From assembly GCF_001428105.1 (NCBI RefSeq), contig NZ_LMSJ01000038.1, positions 1 to 35,293 of the forward strand: a stretch of DNA of 35,293 nt, in the 5' to 3' direction. Numbering within the stretch: position 1 is the first letter of the stretch; every line of letters begins with the position of its first letter. Below are positions 1 to 8,528 of this stretch, piece after piece. The notes under the pieces were generated by a model that saw only the letters and a program-made list of their open reading frames with translations, had not been told where the DNA came from and did no database searches. A program made the translations under genes and the position numbers. The stretch is from Paenibacillus sp. Soil766 (lineage in GTDB: Bacteria; Bacillota; Bacilli; Paenibacillales; NBRC-103111).

Positions 1-104
1 ACAACCGGTTGAAATTCATTTTTCAAAGAACAAAAATAAGAAAGAGCAATTTCCAATTCATTAAAGAATCAGGAACTGCTCTTAGCATACAAGGAGGAAT
101 TACA

Positions 105-230
105 ATGAATTTGAACATTAACTCGCTGGGAAGCGAAATGCTTCAGCGTAAAGTGGAAATCGAGAAAGTTGCAGTTAATACTACATCAACACATGTACAA
201 ACTCCAGCAGTTTGCTGCGACTGCTGCTAA
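105..230 (+). CDS. Cys-rich micropeptide (41 aa) at head of ars operon
   Basis: An open frame runs upstream to position 9, but the strong ribosome site AAGGAGGA at 91-98 points to the ATG at 105, giving 41 residues. The peptide is polar and ends in CCDCC, four cysteines in the last five residues. It lies 24 nt upstream of arsR in the same direction. I do not recognise a named family. The terminal vicinal cysteines resemble soft-metal sites such as those of ArsD, and both arsR and arsI in this operon also end in Cys pairs, so As(III) binding, or sensing during translation, is a plausible inference. It could instead be a leader peptide whose translation matters more than its product. Confidence 0.6.
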   Translation: MNLNINSLGSEMLQRKVEIEKVAVNTTSTHVQTPAVCCDCC

Positions 231-254
231 TGGACGAAGAAGGGTGGAGACCCA

Positions 255-605
255 ATGATTAAAGAAATAGCACTTAAGCAAGCCAATGAGCCAAACGGCG
301 TATCCTTAAAAGAGTATGAGTCCAAATTTAAAGCACTTGCTGATGAAAAGCGATTACAGATCATGTATGAGCTTACTCAACGAGGAAACACTTGCGTCTG
401 CGACCTTACAGAGATCGTGGATATGCCACAGTCTAAACTCTCATATCATTTGAAAATTCTGTTGGATGCAGGAATGATTACTAAGGAAACGCGCGGCACC
501 TGGAGCTATTACGAGATTAATCAAACAGAAGTAAGTAGAATACTGTCTGAGCAGTTGTGCTGTATTTTTAAACCTGCCCAGAATGATAGTAGCGATTGCT
601 GCTAA
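255..605 (+). CDS. arsR: ArsR-family As(III)-responsive repressor
   Basis: A 116-residue winged-helix protein of the ArsR/SmtB family. Residues 20-95 carry the fold: the metal-site helix has C47-V-C49-D-L, matching the CVCDL arsenite site of classical ArsR, followed by the recognition helix (PQSKLSYHLKIL, 58-69) and the wing (TRGTWSYYEI, 79-88). GGTGGAG precedes the ATG. The protein ends with extra cysteines (C102, C103, C115, C116) beyond the usual sensor site. The family represses ars operons and releases DNA when As(III) binds. The palindrome at 619-642, just downstream, is a good candidate operator. First of four consecutive same-strand genes with aquaporin, arsC and arsI. Confidence 0.93.
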   Translation: MIKEIALKQANEPNGVSLKEYESKFKALADEKRLQIMYELTQRGNTCVCDLTEIVDMPQSKLSYHLKILLDAGMITKETRGTWSYYEINQTEVSRILSEQLCCIFKPAQNDSSDCC

Positions 606-618
606 ATTTTTTTGAATA

Positions 619-642
619 ATAAATCAAAATTATTTGATTTAT
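619..642. promoter_or_regulatory. ArsR-type operator palindrome
   Basis: A perfect inverted repeat, ATAAATCAAA - ATTA - TTTGATTTAT, with 10-bp arms and a 4-bp centre. It matches the ATCAAAT-type dyads bound by Firmicute ArsR repressors. It lies in the 50-nt gap between arsR and the aquaporin start, so it may drive or gate an internal promoter for aquaporin-arsC-arsI. Binding is inferred from the sequence type only. Confidence 0.7.
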
Positions 643-655
643 GCTAGGGGTGGAA

Positions 656-1303
656 ATGAAGAAGAGGTTACTTGCAGAATTTATTGGTACTTACGTTTTG
701 GTCTTTGCCGGCCCAGGTGCAATCGTTATTGACGACATCACCAAGAGCATAACGCATGTTGGGGTTGCCATGACCTTTGGATTGGTCGTTATGGCTCTCA
801 TATATACGTTTGGGCATATTTCAGGTGCTCATTTTAATCCCGCGGTGACAATCGGTTTTATGGTGCGTGGCGATATGACGGCAAGAATTAGCCTATATTA
901 TATCGCCATACAGTTTGCTGCAGCGACTGCCGCGAGTTACACACTTCATTTGCTATTTGGCAATATTGCGAATCTAGGTGCAACGCTGCCAATTTCAACT
1001 GAAGGACAATCGTTTATTCTTGAGTTCATTCTAACGTTTGTTCTAATGATGGTCATTTTAGGATCGGCCGTACACGGTAAAGCAGTCAAAAGCTTCGCTG
1101 GTATGGCAATTGGAGGCACAGTTGGACTCATGGCGATGTTTGCTGGTCCTATAAGCGGAGCCTCCATGAATCCAGCACGGTCGTTGGGACCAGCTATCAT
1201 TTCAGGCGTAACCCAACATTTATGGGTGTATTTAGTGGCAACTGTTCTTGGTGCTATAGCTGCTTCACTGACATATAAACTATTACATGAATTGGAGAAT
1301 TGA
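656..1303 (+). CDS. MIP-family aquaporin/aquaglyceroporin of ars operon
   Basis: A 215-residue membrane channel with six predicted hydrophobic helices and both hallmark half-helix motifs, HFNPAVT in the first half and SMNPARS in the second. An alternative ATG at 641 lies within the ArsR-type palindrome; the ATG at 656 directly after AGGGGTGGAA is the better start. Aquaglyceroporins conduct As(OH)3, and in Sinorhizobium meliloti AqpS replaces the arsenite pump in an ars operon. Placement between arsR and arsC suggests the same role: As(III) made by ArsC, or released by ArsI, leaves down its gradient. Substrate is inferred from context; water or glycerol transport cannot be excluded. Confidence 0.88.
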   Translation: MKKRLLAEFIGTYVLVFAGPGAIVIDDITKSITHVGVAMTFGLVVMALIYTFGHISGAHFNPAVTIGFMVRGDMTARISLYYIAIQFAAATAASYTLHLLFGNIANLGATLPISTEGQSFILEFILTFVLMMVILGSAVHGKAVKSFAGMAIGGTVGLMAMFAGPISGASMNPARSLGPAIISGVTQHLWVYLVATVLGAIAASLTYKLLHELEN

Positions 1304-1309
1304 TAGCAA

Positions 1310-1732
1310 ATGGAAAAGAAACTGGTGTATTTTCTTTGTACAGGAAACTCCTGCAGAAGCCAAATGGCAGACGGGTTTCTGAAAACGTTGGGTGGTGACA
1401 AATATGAAGTTAAAAGTGCTGGACTGGAAGCACATGGACTTAACCCTCGAGCAGTGCAAGTTATGGAAGAGGCTGACGTTGATATTACAAATCACACATC
1501 AGATGTAATCGACCCTGAAATCCTTCTAGTAGCCGATTACATCATTACGCTTTGCGGCCATGCAAACGATAATTGCCCGGTCGTACGTAATGATAAAGCA
1601 GAGCGATGGCACTGGGGATTTGAAGACCCGGCAAAAGCAACTGGTACAGAATTAGAAGTAATAGCTAAATTTCGTGAAGTCCGAGATTCCATTAAAACCC
1701 GTATAGCGCGGTTTGTGAAAGAGGGGAACTGA
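1310..1732 (+). CDS. arsC: Thioredoxin-coupled arsenate reductase
   Basis: A 140-residue ArsC of the low-molecular-weight tyrosine-phosphatase fold. The P-loop CTGNSCRS begins at nucleophile C10, and the redox pair C82 and C89 (LCGHANDNC) matches the C10/C82/C89 triad of Bacillus and Staphylococcus ArsC. It reduces As(V) to As(III), passing a disulfide from C10 through C82 to C89, which thioredoxin then reduces. The ATG lies 6 nt after the aquaporin stop, and the stop is directly followed by arsI, so the three are almost certainly co-transcribed. Full length for the family. Confidence 0.96.
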   Translation: MEKKLVYFLCTGNSCRSQMADGFLKTLGGDKYEVKSAGLEAHGLNPRAVQVMEEADVDITNHTSDVIDPEILLVADYIITLCGHANDNCPVVRNDKAERWHWGFEDPAKATGTELEVIAKFREVRDSIKTRIARFVKEGN

Positions 1733-1734
1733 CC

Positions 1735-2259
1735 ATGATAAAAAGAATGCACGTAGCAGTAAACTGTAGTGATCTCCAGAAGTCCCTGAATTTTTATAAA
1801 GCCTTTTTCGGAACAGAACCGACTAAAACTAAAGAGAATTATGCCAAGTTTGAGCTTGAAGACCCAGCGTTACACTTTTCTTTAAATGTTCGTTCATTTG
1901 AAGAAAATGGAGTTCTTAACCATTTGGGGTTTCAAGTGAATGATACTAAAGATGTAATGGCAATTGGAGATAGGCTCCGCCAATCAGGCCTGCTTCTAAT
2001 TGATGAAATGAACACAACATGCTGTTATGCAGTACAAGACAAAGTTTGGGTTTATGATCCTGATGGAAATGCGTGGGAAATCTTTTATACAAAAGAAGAT
2101 TCGGAATTTGAAAGCGCAGGACCACGTGATGATATTTCACTTTGTTGTGTTCCTACTGAAACTACATCAGCTACAGTTGAATCTTCATGCTGTACAACAA
2201 CAGATCCGACCACAATTAAATTAGAATCGTTCAAGAATGAGAAATCTTGTTGCAATTAA
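1735..2259 (+). CDS. arsI: ArsI C-As lyase (vicinal oxygen chelate dioxygenase)
   Basis: A 174-residue glyoxalase/VOC-fold protein. Residues H6, H63 and E115 fit the Fe(II) triad of ArsI, and TTCCYA places C96-C97 as the trivalent organoarsenical site; spacing agrees with characterised ArsI proteins. The enzyme cleaves the carbon-arsenic bond of methyl- or aryl-As(III), giving As(III). The start is 3 nt after the arsC stop. The tail after residue 125 is unusual: three more Cys pairs (C137-138, C152-153, C172-173) on a low-complexity Ser/Thr-rich segment, which may capture substrate or hand over As(III). Function from motifs is firm; the tail's role is inference. Confidence 0.92.
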   Translation: MIKRMHVAVNCSDLQKSLNFYKAFFGTEPTKTKENYAKFELEDPALHFSLNVRSFEENGVLNHLGFQVNDTKDVMAIGDRLRQSGLLLIDEMNTTCCYAVQDKVWVYDPDGNAWEIFYTKEDSEFESAGPRDDISLCCVPTETTSATVESSCCTTTDPTTIKLESFKNEKSCCN

Positions 2260-2551
2260 ATGATTAATTGAGAATTGTGCTGTAACATCAATAGCGTACG
2301 CATGTTCATGTTTTATATTTCCTAATCGTACGTTTTACGCGATTTGTTGGCGGAACCCTTTAAAGAAAGCACTCAGTTTCTTTCTTAACACAAGCCCAAT
2401 AGAGACATTTCCATTGGCATCGCGCCAAGATCGAGCTTCGGGTCATTTTCAGGAAACCGAAGACTGCTGCTAAAACGAAAGGTGTCTGCAACTTTTACCC
2501 TACGTATTCGTCTATTTCATATAGTGGGCGAGTAAAGGAGATGTGGACATT

Positions 2552-4705
2552 TTGATAAAAAGATGGATCGGTTGTGCGGCAGCGGCTTCCTTATGCGTCG
2601 GTTTGTTGGCTCCAGTCGGAGTTGGAGTGAGCCATGCCGCTGATGCTGGGGTGAGAGTAACGTTGCCTACTTTTCAGGTGAGTTTGAACGAGCATACGGT
2701 CGATAATCAATACCGGGAATATCCGTTGCTGGTCTATAAAGATATTACGTATTTTCCGATGACGTGGTACGATTCGCGGCTTCTCGGGCTTGAAGCTACT
2801 TGGACGGAGCAGGACGGGCTCGAGATTGCCCAAGATCCGGTGACGTCTTCTTATGTGTCCTATCAGACGGACCGCCGGAATGCGTCTGCTTACACAGCGG
2901 AAGTTCCGGCGTCGGCGATCACGATCAACGGCAAGGTGATCGACAATACGAATGAACCGTATCCGCTGCTCAGCTTCCGGGATGTCACGTATTTTCCATT
3001 AACTTGGCGATACGCGCATGATGAGTTCGGATGGGAGTATGAATGGGACACCGCCGCCGGTTTGACGATCCGGTCCGGTAATCCGCAACTGCTTACGGTG
3101 GAACTTCCTGAGGATGCAGGCGAGAACGACGTTGTGTTGTACAAGGGATATTATTATTTTGCCGAGACAGAGGGGACCGAAAACCGCATCTACCGTGCGC
3201 CCGCACAACACCCTTCGGATAAAGTTGAGATCTATACTTACAGCATAGAGAATGGGTATGGGGTGCAGAAACAGGTATCCTTCAAAATTCGCGAAGACGG
3301 GCTTTGGCTTTTGTATCATATCGGTGGAGCTACGATGGGGCATGATGAGTTCGTGAAGATAAGTGATGATGGGAAAGCGGAAGTCCGGCACCAAGGCTAT
3401 CTCGACTTCAGGGACACACCTAATGGTACGTTAATCGTCAATTTGGGTAATCCGCCATTCGCGGGCAATCTGTCATTAGTACCGACCGGGCAACAGGCTC
3501 TCGTAGGAAAGGCTGTCGGTAGTCCGGATCTGCTGTATGGCAGGCATGTCACGGTCAGTGAATCCAGCGTCGGTGTCGGTGGCGACGGCTCCTCCACCAC
3601 GGTGATAGGGGACGATGCTTATGTACTAGGCTCGTCTTATCTGGCGGGACACTATGACGACCTGAACAAGATTTATAGAATCAATCTCAAGTCGAATGAA
3701 ATAGCGAAGATCATAAATGCCGGCGTGCAACGTTTATCGGTCATCGACGATCGGCTGTATTACGTTAAAGATGCGGACAGCGCATTATATGTTTCGAATC
3801 GCGATGGAACGGGTGAGCGCAAGCTGTCTGAACATGCCGTCTCCTGGTTCGCGGAAGTGGGCGATAATGTCTATTACACCACAGAAATAGATAATAACAA
3901 CAATTACGAGTTGAGCAAGGTTGGCCCTGCTGGGAACGATGTTGCCGTGTATAATACGCTGTTTAGAAGCGTGCAAGTCGTTGACGGCAAGCTGGTTTGC
4001 ATCCTAGATGAGAAGGACGACTACCGGGCCGTTGTGCTGGACTCCTCCGGCAACTTGATTCTCACGGTGACGGATCCGGTTACGCGCGTGCTCGCGTCGG
4101 ACGACGGGATTCTCTTAGCCTCTTCAGGCAAGGTTGTTAGATTGACGGATTTGCCGAATACGGCGCAAGCGGTTGCACCTGGGAATCATGCGCTAACATT
4201 CGTGCCGCTGACTCCAATTGACGGCAAATGGGCGTTCGAACACCAGTATGATGACGTAGCCTTCAATAACGTGTATTCGATCGGCAATCACGTAGCTCCG
4301 AACTTGACCTACCCGCGGCCGTCACCCGGAGAGGAAATTAAAGCAGGGGATCCCGTACCAATCAATCTTTCGCTGATCAATCGGAACTCTGATCCTGCGG
4401 TAGTAACGGTGATCGAGCATGATTTTGAAATTCAAATCTTAAGTCACGGCAAGTTGGTATGGAGAGGGAAGGTGCCTGCCACTGCGAATATCCCACTGAA
4501 TAACTTAGCGACGATGGGGATCGATTTTACCTGGGATCAGAAAGGTTCGGACGGAAAGCAAGTTCCTGCCGGCCAATATTCGGTCTACTTGCTAACGCCC
4601 GCGGAAATCGAATACACCATCGAAGGCAAAGCAGGGACGTTCACTGAACATATCGACCATGTGAGCGACAAGACAATAGGCGGGGGTTTCTCCATTCAAG
4701 AATAA
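2552..4705 (+). CDS. Secreted protein: stalk-domain repeats, DUF5050-like propeller, BsuPI domain
   Basis: About 717 residues with an N-terminal signal peptide (KR, then a hydrophobic stretch ending SHAAD). TTG at 2552 is preferred because AAAGGAG (2534-2540) lies 11 nt upstream; GTG at 2543 is only 2 nt from it. After the signal come two copies of a copper-amine-oxidase-like stalk segment (YPLLVYKDITYFPMTW and YPLLSFRDVTYFPLTW, roughly residues 57-95 and 137-175). A long middle section with repeated YYxxx/IYRxx/LSVIDDRLYYVKD patterns fits a DUF5050-like beta-propeller. The last 130 residues (NLSLINRNSD ... GKQVPAGQYSVYL) fit a BsuPI-type domain. No catalytic motif was seen. Higher GC than the flanking array genes. 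Probably a cell-surface or secreted binding protein. Confidence 0.75.
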   Translation: MIKRWIGCAAAASLCVGLLAPVGVGVSHAADAGVRVTLPTFQVSLNEHTVDNQYREYPLLVYKDITYFPMTWYDSRLLGLEATWTEQDGLEIAQDPVTSSYVSYQTDRRNASAYTAEVPASAITINGKVIDNTNEPYPLLSFRDVTYFPLTWRYAHDEFGWEYEWDTAAGLTIRSGNPQLLTVELPEDAGENDVVLYKGYYYFAETEGTENRIYRAPAQHPSDKVEIYTYSIENGYGVQKQVSFKIREDGLWLLYHIGGATMGHDEFVKISDDGKAEVRHQGYLDFRDTPNGTLIVNLGNPPFAGNLSLVPTGQQALVGKAVGSPDLLYGRHVTVSESSVGVGGDGSSTTVIGDDAYVLGSSYLAGHYDDLNKIYRINLKSNEIAKIINAGVQRLSVIDDRLYYVKDADSALYVSNRDGTGERKLSEHAVSWFAEVGDNVYYTTEIDNNNNYELSKVGPAGNDVAVYNTLFRSVQVVDGKLVCILDEKDDYRAVVLDSSGNLILTVTDPVTRVLASDDGILLASSGKVVRLTDLPNTAQAVAPGNHALTFVPLTPIDGKWAFEHQYDDVAFNNVYSIGNHVAPNLTYPRPSPGEEIKAGDPVPINLSLINRNSDPAVVTVIEHDFEIQILSHGKLVWRGKVPATANIPLNNLATMGIDFTWDQKGSDGKQVPAGQYSVYLLTPAEIEYTIEGKAGTFTEHIDHVSDKTIGGGFSIQE

Positions 4706-4947
4706 GGCTGGGTGATGGATAGCGGTATGGCATAATGTTATTTGGTTAGATGGGGATTCTTATCAGCGGTGATAGTAAAGGTTGGATTTGTAATGGAATA
4801 TTCACGAGGCCATTAAGCGAACTGGCAATATAGCGTGGTGACAACTAGCTGCTTTTATATGCTCTAATTCATTTATGGTACGGTTCCCTACGGTATACCT
4901 AAACACAAAGTTTTATTTGAGCATAAAGTTTCTATCTGTATAAAACC

Positions 4948-4977
4948 AAAGCCACTTCTAAATTATGAGTGGTTTTT
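4948..4977 (+). terminator. Rho-independent terminator
   Basis: CCACT (4952-4956) pairs with AGTGG (4968-4972), extended by flanking A/T pairs and followed by a T run. It lies about 240 nt after the secreted-protein gene. Nothing else coding is seen in 4706-5034. Confidence 0.55.
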
Positions 4978-5009
4978 AATCAAACTTCTCTATTATTAAA
5001 GATGAGATG

Positions 5010-5058
5010 AAAAAGTGGTTGGTTGAGCAGGGTGCTATTCCTGCTCAACCACTTTTTT
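5010..5058 (-). terminator. Strong terminator hairpin, probably bidirectional
   Basis: GGTTGAGCAGG (5021-5031) pairs with CCTGCTCAACC (5040-5050). It is flanked by AAAAAGTGG on the left and CCACTTTTTT on the right, giving a T run on either strand. It overlaps the last codons of the minus-strand gene ending at 5035. Confidence 0.75.
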
Positions 5059-5580
5059 AGTTTGACAGATGCTTTCCTTCCTCTGCCATCTGTCCCACGC
5101 AAACGCCATGCGATACATCATAAGATGAATACTCATCAGAAACAAGTAAATAGGAAAGGAATAAAACAATTGGTAGCCATGCTTGTAATGGAATGCTCCA
5201 ATCTTTACGCCCATCCATTCGAACCCGACAGAAACTCCCGCCCAAATGAGAATATAAGTAATTGTCATTATTTCGTACATCCTCATCCGCTCATACCAAT
5301 AAATAAACCAATATCCGAACGGCGCATACATGATATAAAAGAACATATCAAAAAACTGGTATTTTGATTGGTCTCCCCAATCGTAAAGGTCAAATGGCGG
5401 CACCCCGATCGTATGGTCGAGAATGAGCGCATATGTGACACTAATAAGCATATTAAAGGTCGTTTGGGTAGGCGAAAATCGCCGAGGAAAAAACCAAATC
5501 GGCGCCAAACTAAATACAATTACCCCGATGACAAACCACTCATTCCCATTAAAATGATTGTCATAAACGATATTTTCCAT
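5035..5580 (-). CDS. Small multi-pass membrane protein, CBO0543-like
   Basis: About 181 residues from the ATG at 5580, which overlaps the upstream gene's stop (TGATG), indicating translational coupling; ATG at 5592 is an alternative. Five or so hydrophobic helices are separated by aromatic-rich loops (WYERMRMYEI, FEWMGVKIGAFHYKHGYQLFYSFPIYLF). Size, topology and aromatic motifs fit the CBO0543 family common in Bacillus, Paenibacillus and Clostridium, whose function is unknown. The C-terminus lies inside the terminator hairpin. Forms a two-gene minus-strand operon with its neighbour, opposite to most genes in the window. Confidence 0.7.
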   Translation of the reverse strand: MENIVYDNHFNGNEWFVIGVIVFSLAPIWFFPRRFSPTQTTFNMLISVTYALILDHTIGVPPFDLYDWGDQSKYQFFDMFFYIMYAPFGYWFIYWYERMRMYEIMTITYILIWAGVSVGFEWMGVKIGAFHYKHGYQLFYSFPIYLFLMSIHLMMYRMAFAWDRWQRKESICQTKKVVEQE

Positions 5581-6056
5581 CAACGTATCCATCCTTCCTT
5601 GGACGCCATTCGTTGAAAGAAGGTCCCCACTAGCAGAGTATAGCTCATTACAACTATGATCATCACCGACTCTAATACCATATTCCAACCATTATCGGTG
5701 AGTACATGGTTCCATCGGAGCATCATTCCGATGAATAATTGAAAGAGAAACGTATATACCGATATTCCCCAGCGGACGCCGACTTTAGAGGTAGTTAGAA
5801 ACACGTTGGCAAAGGTAAGGAGGATGAAAGTAACGGTGGAGTCATTGTGCAGGATCATTGACAGGAAGTGGGGGATACTTTTTGTGTTAATTTGGAATAG
5901 ACCTAGATCGAAACCGACAATAGTCAGTTTGTTTGTTAGTATAACTTCAATTGACATAAATAAAAGTAAGTTGATACTCAACGGCAACTTATTCGGGAGA
6001 CAAACCATAACGTGAATACAGAACCATGCAAACAAGAGAAATATGACCACAACCAA
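5580..6056 (-). CDS. Small multi-pass membrane protein, CBO0543-like partner
   Basis: About 158 residues from a TTG start, weakly supported by GGGAAG upstream; the true start is uncertain. It has four to five hydrophobic helices and short charged loops (LRWNHVLTDNGW, FQRMASKEGWIR). Its stop overlaps the next gene's start. Length and hydrophobic pattern resemble its neighbour, so the pair may be an old duplication of the CBO0543 family, though I see little direct identity. No catalytic motif. The 360 nt between this gene and the kinase at 6419 hold no convincing gene. Confidence 0.6.
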   Translation of the reverse strand: MVVVIFLLFAWFCIHVMVCLPNKLPLSINLLLFMSIEVILTNKLTIVGFDLGLFQINTKSIPHFLSMILHNDSTVTFILLTFANVFLTTSKVGVRWGISVYTFLFQLFIGMMLRWNHVLTDNGWNMVLESVMIIVVMSYTLLVGTFFQRMASKEGWIR

Positions 6057-6418
6057 TGTAATTGTCTTCCCATCTCTGTTAATGTTTGTATTCTACTTTT
6101 CCCCATATACATTTGGTTTATGCAATAGAAAAACAGTGTAATGAGCTTCAGCAGATGACATGCCTTAGAAGGCTGTCTAGGAGTTCTGATGTTGCTATCA
6201 ATTCCTTCATCGTGTGGAATCATGCATATAATACTCCTCCTTTTATGAGCAATATATGCAAAAGCTAAGCGGATGCTTTATCGAGCTGCAAAACGCAAAT
6301 TCAATGTTATAGATTAAGCTAACGGACAAGTACTCATTTTATGGTAATATAGGAGTAGCTGCCAAAGAGGGAAAGTAAGAGGTTTCTATCAAATTAGTTC
6401 AAAAGGAGGAATAGGTTG

Positions 6419-8368
6419 ATGCAGGATCTAAAGTTATTTGACCCTGAAACTTTATTTGAGCATTTATATATAAATGCTCCGATTGGGATCGCTTTAATCT
6501 CTATGGATCGCAAATGGTTGAATGTTAACCCTGCGGTTTGCAATATTTTTGGCTATTCAAAAGAAGATTTCATGAATCTTACACTAGAAGATATCCGACA
6601 TCCTGATGATAAGGACAATACAAGTGGTTTACTAACAGCATTATTGGATGGCGTCATCCCTTCGTTTGAATTAGAAAATCGGTACTTTAATAAAAATGGT
6701 AATATCGTTTGGACCTCTGTATTTGTTTCATTAGTTCGTGATGATAACGACGGGAAGCCTTTATATTATATCACCCAATTTATCGATGTAACCAAGAACA
6801 AACTAGCTGAGATAACGCTGCAAGAAAGTATTGAACGCTATACGTCGTTAAAGAAATACAACCACGATGCTATTATTTCTTTTGGTTTGGACGGCATTAT
6901 TATAAATGGTAATATTATGGCGCAAAACATGACCGGATATCTTATTGAAGAGTTAATCGGCAGTGGAATGTCCAAAATAATAGGTGAAAATAATTCAAGG
7001 AATTTGCTTTTGGCATTAAACGATCATTTAGAAATCGAAAAAGTTGAAAAAGAAATCACTTTCATTCAGCACAAGGATGGATATTCCGTTGAAGTGTTAG
7101 TAACGCTAGCTCCAATCATCATCCATTCGCAGACGAAGGGCTTTTACATCATAGCAAAAGACATGACGGAACAGAAAAAGTTAATCATTGAGAAAGAAGC
7201 CGCTGAAAAGACGAATAAAGCTAAAAGCGAGTTTTTAGCCATGATGAGTCATGAAATCCGTACGCCTATGAACGGAGTTATCGGTATGACAGATGTCCTT
7301 TTAGAGACCGAATTGGACGTAGAGCAGATCGAATATGTACAAATTATTAAAAAGAGTGGCGCTACGTTGCTTATGATTATCAACGATATTCTGGACTTCT
7401 CCAAAATCGAATCCGGCAATACCGATTTAAAGGAAGATCCTTTGAATGTGAGAGATATTATATCAGAAACGCTAAGTATGGTCATGCCTAAAGCTCTTGA
7501 GAAAAATCTGGAGATCACGACGTCGGTCTGTCCTAAGGTTCCTAGCTTGGTTTATGGAGATATTACGAAGTTGAGACAAGTTTTGATGAATTTACTCAGT
7601 AATGCCGTAAAATTTACGCCAAACGGCGCGGTTTCGATCAGTGTCGATATCGTATCGCAAGAACTGAATTCAGTGCGTCTTCAATTTGCAATCAAGGATA
7701 CAGGTATCGGTGTACATACGGAACATGTAGGTCATTTATTTGAACCCTTTTATCAAGTTGATCATTTTATGACTCGGAGAACAGAGGGGACCGGTTTAGG
7801 ATTAGCTATCTGTAAAAAGCTTGTTGAGCTTATGGATGGTGAAATTTGGCATGAAGCTTCCGAAGATCAAACAGGATCAACTTTCCTGTTCACAGCCAAT
7901 TTGCGGGTTATATCGAATCATGTATACGCGTCGCTATATGATATGTGGCCGCAACATGATCACATCGCCGAAAATTCAGCAGCACAACCTTTGAAAATTT
8001 TAATTGCTGAAGACAATGAAGTGAATCAAGTTGTGCTAAAGAAAATGTTAGAGAAACTCGGGCACAAAACGACCTTGGTACATAACGGAAAAGAAGCCGT
8101 GGAAGCTGTTAAAAGTTATCCTTACGATATCATCTTCATGGATATTCAAATGCCATGGATGGATGGATTAACAGCAACGAAGTTAATTACTGAAATGTTA
8201 AATGGAAAGAAACGCCCGTACATTGTGGCAGTGACAGCTCACGCTATTAAAGGCGACAGTGAGAAATATTTATCTGAAGGTATGGACGCATACATTAGCA
8301 AGCCGATCAGCATTAGCGTGTTATCAGAATTTATTGATAGATTTGAGAAGTTGAAATCAAAGGTTTAA
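6419..8368 (+). CDS. Hybrid sensor histidine kinase (PAS-PAS-HisKA-HATPase-REC)
   Basis: 649 residues. The ATG at 6419 is 8 nt after AAAGGAGGA; a TTG one codon earlier is less likely. Order of domains: PAS 1 (about 15-130), PAS 2 (about 140-255), short linker helix, HisKA with H278 in MSHEIRTPMNGVIG, HATPase (N box NLLSNAVKF about 391-399, DTGIG 428-432, GTGLGLAI 457-464) and a C-terminal receiver (acidic E531-D532, phosphoacceptor D575 in IFMDIQMP, T606, K628). There is no membrane segment, so it is a cytoplasmic sensor. No HPt domain and no partner regulator are nearby, so it probably passes phosphate to a distant partner. All catalytic residues are intact. A terminator-like hairpin follows at 8426. 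Confidence 0.93.
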   Translation: MQDLKLFDPETLFEHLYINAPIGIALISMDRKWLNVNPAVCNIFGYSKEDFMNLTLEDIRHPDDKDNTSGLLTALLDGVIPSFELENRYFNKNGNIVWTSVFVSLVRDDNDGKPLYYITQFIDVTKNKLAEITLQESIERYTSLKKYNHDAIISFGLDGIIINGNIMAQNMTGYLIEELIGSGMSKIIGENNSRNLLLALNDHLEIEKVEKEITFIQHKDGYSVEVLVTLAPIIIHSQTKGFYIIAKDMTEQKKLIIEKEAAEKTNKAKSEFLAMMSHEIRTPMNGVIGMTDVLLETELDVEQIEYVQIIKKSGATLLMIINDILDFSKIESGNTDLKEDPLNVRDIISETLSMVMPKALEKNLEITTSVCPKVPSLVYGDITKLRQVLMNLLSNAVKFTPNGAVSISVDIVSQELNSVRLQFAIKDTGIGVHTEHVGHLFEPFYQVDHFMTRRTEGTGLGLAICKKLVELMDGEIWHEASEDQTGSTFLFTANLRVISNHVYASLYDMWPQHDHIAENSAAQPLKILIAEDNEVNQVVLKKMLEKLGHKTTLVHNGKEAVEAVKSYPYDIIFMDIQMPWMDGLTATKLITEMLNGKKRPYIVAVTAHAIKGDSEKYLSEGMDAYISKPISISVLSEFIDRFEKLKSKV

Positions 8369-8394
8369 CGTTGAAATAGTTTAATGATCAGATG

Positions 8395-8510
8395 TCGGGT
8401 GACAAGAACATTATCTCATTAGATGCCGCGTAAATCGCGGTTTTTTTGTTTTATGGGATCAAGTTCTAGTCAAAACCCAATGACAAGAACTTGATCCCAT
8501 TCTCGACAGA
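8395..8510. repeat. GACAAGAAC composite repeat, copy 1
   Basis: Motif GACAAGAACATT, then a CCGCG/CGCGG hairpin with T run, then an inverted pair: ATGGGATCAAGTTC... at 8453 pairs over 20 positions (one mismatch) with ...GAACTTGATCCCAT ending at 8500. The same order of parts recurs at 11.52 and 30.56 kb. Confidence 0.8.
8426..8447 (+). terminator. Terminator hairpin inside repeat copy 1
   Basis: CCGCG - TAAAT - CGCGG followed by seven T, about 57 nt after the kinase stop. Likely ends the kinase transcript and belongs to the composite repeat. Confidence 0.7.
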
Positions 8511-8528
8511 ATCATTCAGCGTTCTTTG

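Noticed and set aside
2260..2551. Possible gene remnant between arsI and the secreted protein
   Set aside because: No frame longer than about 30 codons with recognisable sequence on either strand.
5023..5367. Plus-strand open frame opposite the membrane protein
   Set aside because: Antisense shadow of the CBO0543-like gene; no ribosome site and atypical composition.
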